A stretch of 64,000 bases of DNA from Symbiodinium natans (taxonomy: Eukaryota > Sar > Dinophyceae > Suessiales > Symbiodiniaceae). The translations under genes and the position numbers were made by a program. This document shows, one piece after another, positions 1 to 12,100 of the stretch. Where the stretch lies: contig CAJNDS010001491.1 of assembly GCA_905221605.1 (NCBI GenBank), positions 536,360-600,359 on the forward strand, written 5' to 3'. How positions within the stretch are numbered: position 1 is the stretch's first letter; every line of letters starts with the position of its first letter. Below the pieces are notes generated by a model. That model searched no databases and was not told the origin of the DNA. It was given only the letters and a program-made list of their open reading frames with translations.

Positions 1-163
1 CCTGAACCCTAAACCCTAAACCCTAAATCCTAAACCCTAAACCCTAAACCCTGAACCCTACACCCTACACCCTACACCCTACACCCTAAACCCTAAACTT
101 TAAACCCTAAACCCTAAACCCTAAACCCTAAACCCTAAACCCTAAACCCTAACCCTAAAATGC

Positions 164-242
164 GGCCCGAGCACGTCGATGGCCAAGGTCACGATGCTGC
201 CCCTGGGCACCATGAAGCCATTGCTTCCCTGTGTCTTGTGGC
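164..242 (-). CDS. Unidentified exon (downstream chain, exon D4)
   Basis: AG|G acceptor at 243 and a GC donor at 163 give 79 bp with high third-position GC. The peptide contains GFMVPRGSIVTLAIDVLG, which is mildly hydrophobic. Phase fits the exon at 1,528-1,573 if that exon uses a GA donor. A CCCTAAA tract lies on the left and TTTAGGG on the right. The plus strand is also open here, but with poorer codon bias. Confidence 0.5.
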
Positions 243-582
243 CTGCGAGGAGGGCTTGCGGAATAATTACAACCGCAAGGGTTTAGGGTTGAGGGTTTAG
301 GGTTTCGGGTTTGGGGTTTAGGGTTTAGGGTTTAGGGTTTAGGGTTCAGGGTTTAGGGCTTAGGGAAAACGCAACTGAACCATGTGTGTGGGCTAGCCCA
401 AACGGGAGAAACCACAACTGGCTATTGCGGTGCCTATACAAGCTTGGACATGCCCTGCAGAAAACCCATGGTACATCCTTAAGGTTTCAAGACACAATCT
501 GGATAGTGGTGGTTGCGATTCGGCCCTTCTCTTTGCGCCATAGCACGAACATAGACGATACACATATGTGCACAAACGCTTT

Positions 583-627
583 ATATATGTATATATATAT
601 ATATATATGGAGAGAGAGAGAGAGAGC
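583..627. repeat. (TA)n and (GA)n microsatellite
   Basis: A TA run is followed directly by a GA run within a 480-bp intron spacer (366-850). The rest of the spacer carries a 25-30-bp imperfect repeat of the type AAAACCCTCCAGACCCTTGG (628-800). I see no gene in 366-850. Confidence 0.85.
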
Positions 628-1092
628 AAAACCCTCCAACTCCTTGGCCGCCAACGACTGAACAAAAACCCTCCAGACCCCTGGCCGCCAACGACTTAAC
701 AAAACCCTCCAAACCCTTGTCCCTCAACGACTCAACAAAAACCCTCAGACTCTTGGCCCAACGACTCGACCAAAACCCTCCAGACCCTTGGCATCCCACT
801 CTAAGACCCAAAGACCCCGGTTGTATTCTGACCCATACCCAAAACCCAAATCCCCCTAAACCCTAAACCCTAAACCCTAAAACCGACTGGAGGCTGATTT
901 CAGTGTTGCGTGGGTTTCACAGCAAGCGTGCCAACGGTGGCATCCCCCCTTTCGAAGGCCACTTGGGCATTTTCCCAAAAACGAGGTACCCCTTTGACAC
1001 TCCCAAAATCGGGGACCCCCAAAACCCCAAACCCCATACCCCAAACCCCAAACCCCAAGCCCCAAACCCCAAACCCTAAACCCTAAACCATG

Positions 1093-1190
1093 GTTGTATT
1101 GTCCCCCATTTAAACCAATTTTTCAAGACTTCAGTTGTAGTTTTTTCCCGTCTGGTTGTATTATCCCCCATCGAAGCCAATTTTCTAGAT
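1093..1190. repeat. Imperfect tandem duplication, about 60 bp unit
   Basis: The segment beginning GGTTGTATTGTCCCCCAT recurs as GGTTGTATTATCCCCCAT about 60 bp later, each followed by related AAGCCAATTTT-like sequence. No coding frame is convincing. Confidence 0.6.
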
Positions 1191-1527
1191 TTCCGTTCAG
1201 GGTTTAGGGTTTAGGGTTAGGAATCCAAAGCCTATTCCGAAACATGATCCCCTCAAATACAGGAAGGGTCAGAGGCTCCATGGGGACTGCATCTCATGCT
1301 TCAAGTTTGAGGAGCCGTTGCGGAGCTCAGACCCATCCTCAAAACAAACGGACCAAACCTCCTAGACTTCTTTGAACGCCCCCTAAACCCGACCGTGCTC
1401 CCAAAACCCCCCCCCCTAAACCCGACCCTCCTCCTCTCCCAAACCCCCACTCCCCCCGGCCTAAACCCTAAACCCTAAACCCGAAACCCTCCCCAAACCC
1501 CCACAAACAGGTGGGCCTGTCAAGCTC

Positions 1528-1573
1528 GGAAGGATGCCAATCCAGTAGCCATGCTGAAAACGATGGTCCTCAG
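1528..1573 (-). CDS. Unidentified exon (downstream chain, exon D3)
   Basis: Starts in frame 0 after the 2,783-2,862 exon at an AG acceptor. It reads LRTIVFSMATGLASF, a short hydrophobic stretch. A TGA follows in frame shortly after, so this is either the final coding exon or ends at a GA donor leading to 164-242. Confidence 0.45.
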
Positions 1574-1924
1574 CTGACACGACGGCACGCCGCGGAGGTT
1601 TAGGGTCTAGGGTTTCGGGTTTAGGGTTTAGAGTTTAGGTTTAGGGTTTAGGGTTTGGGGTTTAGGGTTTAGGGTTTAGGGTTTAGGGTTTAGGGTTTAG
1701 GGTTTAGGGTTTAGGGTTTAGGGTTTAGGGTTTAGGGTTTAGGGTTTAGGGTTTAGGGTTTAGGCCTTAAGGTTTAAACCCCTACCCTTGGGCGCCCAAG
1801 CTTCAGGAGCCCTCCCTCAACCCTAACAGGTCCCAAGCAGACCCCGCCCTCCCACACCCGCACCACAAACAATAAAACAATTCCGAAACCCGAAACCCGA
1901 ACTTCCCCCCCCCACCAAAAAAAA

Positions 1925-2185
1925 AACACAAAAGAAGCACACACAACACAAGCACACAAACACACAAACACACAAACACACAAACACACAAACACACAAA
2001 CACACAAACACACAAACACACAAACACACAAACACACAAACACGCAAACACACAAACACAAACACACAAACACACAAACACACAAACACACAAACACACA
2101 TACGCAAACACACAAACACACATACACACATACACACATACACACATACACACATACACACATACACACATACACACACACACAA
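1925..2185. repeat. CA-rich microsatellite (ACACAA-like units)
   Basis: A 260-bp run of CACAAACA-type units that grades into CACATA. It produces meaningless Val/Cys-rich translations on the minus strand. Confidence 0.95.
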
Positions 2186-2324
<139 letters not shown>

Positions 2325-2782
2325 GGGGCAAAACTGTCGACTTATGCCCAAGCGGCGTCCCCGGGCTCCGTCGTGAGCCCAAAGCACACGGCCCCAGTAC
2401 CCTGGGTCTGGCTGCAGTTGATCCGCACCGCACAGCGCCTCAATTTAGGGTGGGTTTAGGGGCTTAAGGGTTTTTAGGGGTTTAGGGGTTTAGGGGGTCA
2501 GGGGTTTAGGGGTTTAGGGGTTTAGGGGCTTAAGGGTTTGGGGGTTGTAGGGGTTTTAGTGTAGTCTGCCCAGCGTTGAGGACTCAGGTGTGTAGTGTAG
2601 GGTCTTCTTACGGGTTACAGATCCCCCTGAAGTCAACTCTGCGTTCTCGCCGCCCCACGAAGAAAAGGGGAGCGGGGAAACCCCCAACCTCCAAAACCCT
2701 CAACCCAACCCTGCCCTAAACACTAAACCCCAACCCCTAAACCCTAAACCCTGAGCCCTCAACCCTCAACCCTCAACCCTAC

Positions 2783-2862
2783 ATGCATAAAGGCCCCCCA
2801 CATGGTGCAGCCCGGGTGCGACATGGTCACGGCGAAGGCGTCATAGGAGTTGTGGGACCCCC
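2783..2862 (-). CDS. Unidentified exon (downstream chain, exon D2)
   Basis: AG|G acceptor, 80 bp, GT donor (GTAGGG, running straight into the TTTAGGG-type arm). The peptide contains NSYDAFAVTMSHPGCTMWGA with strong GC3 bias. Phase is compatible with the 3,496-3,564 exon upstream and with 1,528-1,573 downstream. Protein family not recognised. Confidence 0.65.
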
Positions 2863-2971
2863 CTGGCCGCGCAGCTCACAAGCGTTGTGGGCACCTACAC
2901 CCTAGACCTCAAACCCAATCTGGGGTTTAGGGTTTAGGGTTTCGGGTTTAGGGTTTAGGGTTACGGGTTTA

Positions 2972-3050
2972 GGGTTTGCTGTGAAATGGCGCATAAGCTG
3001 TGAAGGTTGGGATGCAGACTCGCTTCGACAGCTTCGTGAAATGTGAAGAG
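2972..3050. repeat. Dispersed repeat, copy 1 (copy 2 at 21,347-21,420)
   Basis: Both copies follow a TTTAGGG tract. They share TTTGCTGTGA, then GCTGTGAAGGTT, a CTCG block and AGCTTTGTGA/AGCTTCGTGA at the same spacing. This is a small non-coding repeat family in intron spacers. Confidence 0.7.
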
Positions 3051-3495
3051 CAGGCGATAGTGGGGCCATCTAACATCGTTATCCCACCCGGTTTAGGGGG
3101 CAAGGGCTTAACAGCTTAGTTGGGACGCTCAGGGCTCCAGGGTAATGATCTAAGGGCGTTGGGCTTCGCGCTTTGGGTATCCTGCATCCTGTTTTCTTGG
3201 GGGGCCAAAGATTGAGAAGATATGGGCATCTCCCATAATAGGCTCCCCCCCCCATTCCACCCGAAGCATATGTATAATCCTTCCTGTAGGACCCCGCAAG
3301 AAAGGTACCCGGTTTTTGGAAACCCTACACACCCCAAACCCCATCCCCACGCGGTTCACTGAAGGATGCCTACGGTAGCCCTTAACCCCTAACCCCACAC
3401 AAGTAACCCGAATCCCCAAAAACCCTAAGCCCTAAACCCCTAAACCCTAAACCCTAAACCCTAAACCCTTTAACCCCCAAACCCTAAACACCGAC

Positions 3496-3564
3496 CTGTC
3501 TTCTTCATCTCCCCATCGACGAAAACCACGTTGGTCCAGAGACAATCCTCAAGCTCAATATCGT
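3496..3564 (-). CDS. Unidentified exon (downstream chain, exon D1)
   Basis: 69 bp between an AG acceptor and a GT donor. It reads DDIELEDCLWTNVVFVDGEM with coding-like GC3. CCCTAAA on the left and TTTAGGG on the right. A faint resemblance to P4-type ATPase actuator segments is not enough for a call. Its phase does not join the kinase exon at 6,133-6,183 directly. Confidence 0.55.
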
Positions 3565-4518
3565 CTTGCAGAGGTTAGGGTTTAGGGTTTAGGGTTTAGG
3601 GTTTAGGGTTTAGGGTTTAGGGTTTAGGGTTTAGGGTTTAGGGTTTAGGGTTTAGGGTTTAGGGTTTAGGGTTTAGCGTTTAGGGGTTTAAGAGTTCATA
3701 AGGGAGGGGTTCACGGGGGGTATGTAAGCCCAAACTCCCTGATACTCCTTACTACTCCCTAAGACTCCCTAAGGTTCCCACCCCCCCACCCCCCCTACCT
3801 TAAGAAACCTATGAAGAAGGGCCAAATGGACTCTGGGGTTAGGGTTTGGGGTTTAGATGCAGTTCAGGGTTCGGGTTTGGGATTTGGGGTTGAGGGCTTA
3901 GGGACTGGGGTCTGGAATCTGGGGTTTAAGGGTTTCGGGCTTAGGGTTTCGGGTTTCGGGTTTAGGGTTTCGGGTTTAGGGTTTCGGGTTTCGGGTTTAG
4001 GGTTTAGGGTTTAGGGTTTAGGGTTTAGGGTTTAGGGTGAGGACTTTGGGCATGAAAGATGCAGGGTGCAGAGGCCAGAGTTGAGGGTGCCCTGGGCGCG
4101 CAGCCTTGTTGCCATCGAGCCCAAGGTCTCCGCGGACCCAGCGGACCCTCAGAAGCCCCACAACCCTGAAACCCTAAAACCCGAAGCCCTAAAACCTCAA
4201 GACCTTGAACAAAACCCTGAACCCTAAACCCTAAAACCTCAAAACCCTAAACCCTAAACCCGAAACCCTAAACCCTAAAGCCTCAAAACCCTGAACGAAC
4301 CCTGAACCCTACAACCCTGGCTCGTGCCCCCCCCCCCCCCCCCCCCCCGCCGCAACCCACTTCACCCCCACCAACTCCCTGAGCCTCAAACAGGTTCAGG
4401 GTTTTAGGGTTTAGGGTTTGGGGTTTAGGGTTCAGGGTTTAAGGTTTAGGGTTTAGGGTTTAGAAGTTTAGGGTTCAGGGTTTGAGGTTTAGGGTTTGGG
4501 GTTTGGGGTTTGGGGAGC

Positions 4519-5127
4519 TTAGGGATTCGGCAAACTCCTAGCATAATTTATACTGGGATCCTCTATATGATTAAAGGTATAATCCTTGATGAAGGGGTTT
4601 TGGGCTCTTTGGGATCTGATGTCGCAGCTAGCCACCTCGTTGGGAAGCTCATTGAACACGTCGTCCTCGTCATGCTTGTCGATTTCGGCGACCGCTGCCG
4701 ACACATCCTCCTGTGTCTTCTGAGTCTCCTTTGAGTACCTTGGGGACGACATGAACCCCAAAAAGGGCTTATGGTTCATATTACCTTAATAGGAGTTAGA
4801 GTAATATAGGGTATATGACCCCAAAATTGTAGGGTTCATCTTGTCCCCAAGGTACATCCTGCTCATCGACGAGCGCGTCTTGGACGAACGTCGCGCGTAC
4901 CTGTCGGCTGAAAGGGTGGAGGAGTGCCTTTCATTCATGCAGGACAAACACCCAGTTTGGGGGCCTAAGATGCGGCAAGAATGCTTGCTTGCTGGAGGGC
5001 TCAGGGTAGCGTTTAAGGAGCTGAAAGGCGGGCAAAGATGTATGCTGGACCGGCCGTGCACGAGACGTGCTCCAACTACCAGGGCTTCTCTTGATGTACA
5101 ACCATCAGGGCTTCTATTGATGTACAA
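4519..5127. other. Divergent ORF fragments around an inverted repeat
   Basis: A minus-strand ORF (4,519-4,779, acidic, contains KETQKTQEDVSAAVAEI) and a plus-strand ORF (4,841 on, contains ERVEECLSFMQDKHPVWG) point away from each other. Around them ACCTTGGGGACGACATGAACCC (4,738-4,759) is mirrored by GGGTTCATCTTGTCCCCAAGGT (4,832-4,853). It lies in a TTTAGGG...CCCTAAA spacer. Probably transposon debris, but no family is recognised. Confidence 0.4.
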
Positions 5128-5408
5128 CCATCAGGGCTGGCAAGTCTCCTCAACCATCAACCATACCCTAAACCCTGCTATCTAAACCCTGAACCCAGTA
5201 GAGCGGACTTCATACCGTTTCGCCTGTCTCGGGGCGGCGCCATGTCTCGCTTGCCTTGGCTCTGCGCTTGTTGGAGATTTGGGGAGTACAGGGCTGAAGA
5301 GAAGAAGAGGCCGAAACCCTAAACCCTGAACCCTAAGCCTCGCTGCAGTCGAAGTATGAGTGGGTTAGGGCAGTGCTGTCTGGGAATGTCTCAGCAGAGT
5401 CAGGAGAG

Positions 5409-5527
5409 TACTCCCCTCCCCGAATATTAAACCCCCCCCCACCCCCTAATATTAAACACGCCCCCCCCCCCCCATATACTATAATTTTACTATAAACAGG
5501 GAGGTTCAATATTAAGGGGAGGGGAGT
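5409..5527. mobile_element. Palindromic MITE-like element
   Basis: Left arm ACTCCCCTCCCCGAATATTA and right arm TAATATTGAACC...GGGGAGGGGAGT are inverted copies around a C-rich and AT-rich loop. Flanks GTCTCAG and GTCTGAG may be a decayed target duplication. Confidence 0.6.
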
Positions 5528-6132
5528 GTCTGAGTCTGAACCGAAAGCTGTTTCTTCATCACTTCTGCATCGAGGAACTAGAGCTTTTGCGAATCAAAAA
5601 ACCTATAGCTTTCTGGATTTAGGGTTTAGGGTTTCGGGTTTAGGGTTTAGGGTTTCGGGTTTAGGGTTTCGGGTTTAGGGTTTCGGGTTTAGGGTTTCGG
5701 GTTTAGGGTTTAGGGTTTCGGCTTTAGGAAACCTTGAAACTAGAGCCTGTTGGAGGCGGCTGGGGACGGCTGCGCATGCGGGTAAAGTGCTTGCGGGTTT
5801 CATACTGCAGTTCTCTGCCGGGTTTGGGCCCAGTGAGAGAGTTGACGTGCAGCCGTGCCCATGATGAGGAACGGATGTCAGAAACCAAAATCTGAAAGCC
5901 AGACCCGAAACCCTACATAAACCCTAAACCCTAAACCCTAAACCCTAAAACCTAAAACCTTCTAAACCCTAAACCCTAAAACCTAAAAGCCTAACCCCGA
6001 AATCCTAAGCCCTAAACTCCTTGAAGCCGAAACCCTACATAAACCCTAAACCGCCTAAACCCTAAACCCTAAAACCTTCTTCCTTCTAAACCCTAAACCC
6101 TAAACCCTAAACCCTAAACCCTAAACCCTAAC

Positions 6133-6183
6133 CCTTGTGCCAAGCATCGCAGCTCCTCGAAGTCGAACAGCTGCTGCTCGAAC
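6133..6183 (-). CDS. PKG-like gene, last joined exon (C-terminal tail)
   Basis: AG|G acceptor, 51 bp, GT donor running into TTAGGG. The two carried bases of the 7,193-7,296 exon complete its first codon, giving [17 protein letters not shown]. It is acidic and lies where the AGC C-terminal tail should be. No stop codon is identified, so the gene continues to the left. Confidence 0.65.
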
Positions 6184-9100
6184 CTTGGCCATGTCGTGGC
6201 CGCAGGGTTTAGGGTTTAGGGTGTAGGGTTTAGGGTTTAGGGCTGAGGGCTTAGGGTTCAGGGTTTAGGGTTTAAGGTTGCTGGGAGTCACGCTTAAAGC
6301 CCTTAAACCCCCTAAACTCTGATGCGCTTTAGGAGGGCTTCTCGTACCCGTAATCTCTTATGCGGGTTAGGCTTGGGGCTGAGGGTTGCCCCGGAGCGAT
6401 TGTGCGCTTTCGGCTTGGGGCTTAGGGTTTAGGGTTTAGGGTTTAGGGTTTAGGGTTTAGGGTTTAGGGTTTAGGGTTTAGGGTTTAGGGTTTAGGGTTT
6501 GGCGCTCTTGTGGGTTGGGACGCCTGGGGCACCACATCTCGGAATCCACTCAATCGGCGCCAGGACTTCCGAGCTTTGTAGTGCAGGGAACATCACGCCG
6601 GACTGAACGAGACGCTGAACCTTTAGGGTTTGAGGTTTAGGGTTCTCAGGGTTTAGGGTTACGGGTGCAGGATTTAACGAGTTTAGCGCAACATCCTGCA
6701 ATCTCAATGGGCCATCACTTGGCCTCTCGGCGACGACAAGCGCAACAGACCCACTTACACTGGACTGTCAACCCTAAACCATAACCCCGCCCGCCCGCAC
6801 TTGCTTGTCCTTTGGGCCAGGCCAAACCCTAAACCCTAAACCCTAAACCGTAAACCCTAAACCTAGTGAGACCCTGCGACAGTCCCAAGTGCTCGAAAGT
6901 GTCTGACCCCAAGCGACCCAAATGTCCCAAGTGAAGAGCTTTCATATCTGATTCGATCAACAGCACGCCTTTTGCATCACAAAAGTGCATGTTGCTTTGC
7001 TTAAAACTTAAAGGGAGGCCTCAACTCCATCAGAGCTGTAAGTCCGTGATCTTGGGGTGGGTACATGGGTCTGCAGACTAATGTGCGCTCTCAAAGTGCC
7101 TCCGTTCGGCACGCCCTAAACCCTAACCCTAAACCCTACACCCTAAACCCTAAACCCTAAACCCTAAACCCTAAACCCAAAGAGCCTAAATCCTCAGACT
7201 GGTGCACTCCTTCCAAGTCCCCGGCCACTTGTGCCCTCGCACCTGCTGGGCGCCACTGGAGCCCAGACGCCGATCCGGAGAGGAGGCCATGAGGTCCTTG
7301 CATTTTTAGGGTTTAGGGTTTAGGGTTTAGGGTTTAGGTTTTAGGGTTTTGGGCTTAGGGTTTAGGGTTTAGGGTTTAGGGTTTAGGGTTTAGGGTTTAG
7401 GGTTTAGGGTTTAGGGTTTAGGGTTTAGGGCTGGGGTGGTTTACGGTTTCGGGTTTTGGGTTCTGGGTTTGTGGTACTTCTCCCAAAGACTATAGCAAAC
7501 GGCTCAGGCTTAGGGTCTATCTAGGGTTCATAGAGTTTAGAGTTCACGGTTTGGAGACCCAATGGCCCCTACGTGAGCAGATAACCCTTGAATTAAAATG
7601 GAAACTGTCATGTGAACTCAACTATGTTCCCTAGTCTAGAGATTTGGGATTCTCTGGTCTAGACTTGATGGTTGGAGGATTGACAGTTGAGGCCTAGTGG
7701 GTCTCGTGTTTTATTTTGCGTGATTCTGCTTGTAGGACGCAAACCCGTAAACTTTTTAGAGCTCCGGGTCTTGAGAACTTGGGGGCTGAATGTTTAGGGC
7801 TGTAGGGGTTTCGGCTGAATGCTGCGAAGAGGCCACCGTGAAGCTCATCGCAGCCTTAGAGGGACTGTGCGCGGCGGGCGGTTTGGGGTTTAGGGTTAGG
7901 GTTTAGGGTTTGGGGTTTAGGGTTTATAGGGTCTAGGGTCTAGGGTTTAGGGTTTAGGGTTTAGGGTTTAGGGATTAGGGTCCAGAAGCCGTGAACCCTA
8001 AACCCAAAGTAGCTTGGCCAAGTCACCTGTGGCGTCTCCTTAGCTGCAAAGCACAGGTTGGCACAGGGAAGCGGTCGCGTCATGGAGGGTTTAGGGTTTA
8101 GGGTGGGTTTGGGGTTTGGGGGTTTGGGGGTTTGGGGGTTTGGGGGTTTGGGGGTTTGGGGGTTTGGGGGTTTTGGGGTTTTGGGGTTTTGAGGTTTTGG
8201 GGTTTTGGGGTTTTGGGGGTTTGGGGGTTTGGGGTTTTGGGGTTTTTGGGCTTTGTTGTGTTGCTTTTTGGGGTTTTGGGGTTTTGGGGCTTTGGGGTTT
8301 TGGGGTTTTGTGGCTTTGAGGTTTGGGTGATGTTTTGGGGTTTGGGCTTGGGGCTTTAGGGCTCAGAGTTTTTCGAGTTTTGGGTTTAGAGATGGAGGGC
8401 TCAATTGGGGCTAGAGATTTAGTGTTTAAAGCTTTGGGCCCTTTAAACCCCGAACCCTGCCCTAATCTTGACTTACCATTGAAAGCCGTAACCCCCGGCC
8501 GCAGTGAAACAAAAATAGAAAAATAGAAAAAAACCCCCAAAAAAAACGTAGCCCAAAAGAGGCCCGGGCTTAGAAGAGGCCCAGGAGACGCCCAGGAGAG
8601 GCCCAGGACAGACCGGCCCTTTTCAAAGCTTGCCCTCCCACACAAGACTACACCCCCCTTACACCCCAAACCCTCTGCAAGAACCGCAATGCATCAGAAG
8701 CTTGCAAGCGCTGCTGCACGCCCTCCCTCCCTTCTTTTGGCGCGTTGATGCCGTGGAGTCTTGCGTTGGCTTGGGCCGCCCAGCTGAATGGAGAGCAGGT
8801 GCGCGCGGCCTGCGCTGCGATCCATACAAATTCGCCAAAAGATGGCGCGCAAAAGCACGCGCAAAGGCAAGGACGGCCAAGACCGAAGTCAAGGCAAAAC
8901 GCACGCGCGCATGCCTACAGGGCCGGGCCAATGAAATATGCGCACGCGGGCTGCCTACCTAGGTAGGAACGTTCGTTACACGGGAGGCGGCGTTACAACG
9001 CGGAGAGGTTAACACGTGAGTCTTTCACGAGCCAGGAAACTACAGATAGCACGTCTAAACCTTTGTTGTGGATTTTGGGGTTTAGGCGGCTTGAAGTTTA

Positions 9101-12100
9101 TGCTTTCAAGGGTCCAGAAGGCGTTGGGGTTAAGGGTTCTTGAGCTTTTGGGTCTTGAGGCTTCTCTGGGGCTTTCAGAGGTTAAGGGGTTTGTGGTTCG
9201 AGGTTTGAAGAGCGTAGAACACTTGCAGGTCCTGTCCTTTGGGGCTGGAAGGGAGCGGTTTCCGGCGTCAAAACTCATGCAAACCTACTGATGGCTGCGA
9301 CCCTTGTCTGAAGATGATGAGTCTCTCATCAGCACTGAAACTATGTTTAGATCCCCTAAAAGCAAGGATCGACAAGCGGCACCAAGTCCCATACGGCGCT
9401 GCTCGAATCTCGTGCGCAAAGAAGCGGAAACTACACTGAAACTGCTCTGTGCAGGCGCGCAGTTGAAAAGACCACTGCTGAATCCGGAACAAATAAAGTA
9501 AATAGACTCTTCCCAAATACTACAGATCAGCGCTGAAACTATGTTTGGGCCCCCTAAAAGCAAGGATCGACAAGCGGCGCCAAATCCCATACGGCGCTGC
9601 TCGTATCTTGTGAGCAAAAGAAACGGAAACTAGACTGAAACTGCTCTGTGCAGGCGGTCAGTTGAAAAGACCACAGCTGAATCCGACTTTCCCTGGAAGC
9701 TACTGCTTGAGGTTTTAACGCTTACAAAGGCTCAGGGGTTTAGGTTTGATCAACATAGGCTCTTGAGGTATTGTGCCGACAACCAAGCTTCTTGACAGCG
9801 GTTTCTAATTCGTACGCATTATCGGAATACACTATACCGACACTGTCCTCAACTTGAAGAAAGTGCAGCAGGTTTTCGTAGCACTCCTCAGCGTTCTTGG
9901 AAACAGACGGGTAAACGTATCTAAAGTTGGACCAGACATCCTTAACAACGAATGCAACCTTTTCCCTTTCGAACCCAAAATCTCGGAAGTCCTTAGCGAT
10001 GACATGGTCAATCGTGATGTGGTCCCCGAACTTCTTGGATGCGATAGTGCTCGATCCTCCCTTCTTTCGTGCGTGAGGGGCCATCATTTTTGCCCGTGGG
10101 CTTTTCGGGGTTTCTAAAGATTTCCAGGAGTTCGTCAGGGTTCAAGGGTCAGCGGGGTTTTGCAGAATAGGGTTTCAATGCTCCAAAAGGTTAGGGGTTT
10201 ATGGGGTTTCGGTTGTTCGGGCTTCGTTTTCGGGCTTCCAGGGCTTCAGGTCTTGCAGAACGTTTTACTTATATTCGGGCTGCAAGGGAGCAGTGCCCCA
10301 GGGTCCCCAAAATCCGCCAGACCTGTACTGTTGCCGACGATCCATGTTTTTCTAAAGGAGTCCAAACCCATGTTTGGCTACAACTTGAGTCTCTACGGAA
10401 TAAATAAAGTGAACTCTCCCCAAATACTACAAACCTTCGCTGAAACTATGTTTGGGCCCCCTGAAAGCAAGGAGCGACAAGCGGCGCCAAATCCCATATG
10501 GCGCTGCTTGTATCTCGCAGGCAAAAGAAACTCAAACCGAAACTGCTCTGCGCAGGCGTGCAGTTGCAAGGATTGTCTAGGTGAGAGGCTCGGGGTCTTG
10601 AGCGGGCGGGTGTAGGATGTGTCGTCAGGGATTTGTCAGTGTTTGCACGGGCTTAGGGGTCAGGGGGGTTGGGATTTTAGGGTTTGAGGCGTCCAAAAAG
10701 GTGTAGGGGTTGGGGTTTTAGTGTTTTTGGCTTTGCATGGCTGGCATTTCCGATGCTTGCGGGTCGGGAGCTTATGATTTCAGGTTCCGGGGGCCTACAA
10801 CATTTACAGGGCAGCAATCCGCCAAATTTTGAGTGTTGGCTCTTAGACGAGTGGGATTACGTTTGGACCCCCTGGAACATGCGACGACACTGCAGGATAC
10901 ATCAATCGGAGTCGCTTGCGCTGCTCTCAGACGTCTCCGATGAAGAACTTGCACCGTCGTCAGCGCTGAGCTCCTGCTCATCGGAGTCAGGATGCTCCGC
11001 GGCGAAGCCCAGGCCGGCACCGGCGGCCGCTGCTTCCTCCTCGCCCGACCACATTTCCGCATCCGCATCGGCTTCCATGTTTCATGTTCCAGTCCTCCTG
11101 CCAGAAGCCATCTTGCTCCTTCTCCTCGTCGATATCACACATGTTTTCATGGGTCGTGCGATTAGCCGACGCTTTCCCAAAACAGAACACCACGAGGATA
11201 GGAAGAGTGACCTCCTTTCATGGCCTTGCACTTGCTTGCGACAGTGGCCAAGCTGCATCTCGCGTCATACTTCAAGTTGTTTCTTAGAGGGTCGCCCGTC
11301 ACAAACTTGATCAATTCGTTGATGCGATCTGACGCGGACTGTGAACAATACACGCCTGTCCCGGACTGCTGAAGAAGGTTTCAGAGGGGGATTTGAGAGG
11401 GACTTCAAGGCTTGCAAAAGGTTTTTGGATCTCCACAACCTCGAAACAAATCACGTATGTGCACCTTCCGAGCGCTTGGAGAAGGCTTTCAGATCTGTGA
11501 AACCTCTAAACAGGGCCCGAAGCTGTGCAAAGATTTCTCATGGACTCGCAAGTTTGCAAAAGGCTTCTGGACCTCCAAAAGCTCCAAACAAGGCACGTAT
11601 ACACACCTACCCAGCTGCAGGAACTTCGAACAGGTCCGAACTGCTTGGAATAGGCTTTCAGATCCCAGAAACATGTAAACACTTCCCGTCCGTGCACCTA
11701 CCAAGCGCTGCATGATGAACTTCAGCCCCGGGGCAGAGATCTCTTCGGTAGCCCACAACTGGGACAAAGGAATGGACCGGATCTTTGCTGCGTTCGCTGC
11801 TTGGGAAAAATTGCCGTCATCCCAGCAGGCTCCGGCCTGTCTACTCCAGTTCGTGGGAGGTACTGATGCAGTTGGGAATTCTTCTGCTGTTTCTTCTCGG
11901 CGAAGTACACAGGGATAAGCTGCAACATGGCCTGTTCCGCAAACCAGATCATGGTTCGCCAGAACTTCGGATCGGTGAGGCCAGCGGGCATGCACTTCGT
12001 CACGTCCCAAGATGCCTCGCCAGGGCCATGCCATCATGGGTTTCGGGGCCAGTTTCAGGGTTCTGAAAGCTTGGCAAGCTCTTGCCACTCAGGGTTTCGG

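Noticed and set aside
1-163. Chromosome end (true telomere) at the window start
   Set aside because: Similar tracts recur throughout the window and alternate in orientation; coding exons begin at once at 164.
3496-3564. P4-type ATPase exon
   Set aside because: LEDCLWTNVVFVDG is only loosely similar to the flippase actuator segment, and the exons it joins show no ATPase motif.
8630-8962. Dinoflagellate histone-like basic protein gene
   Set aside because: The Lys/Arg/Ala-rich stretch is short, lacks a clear start context, and the opposite strand is equally open.
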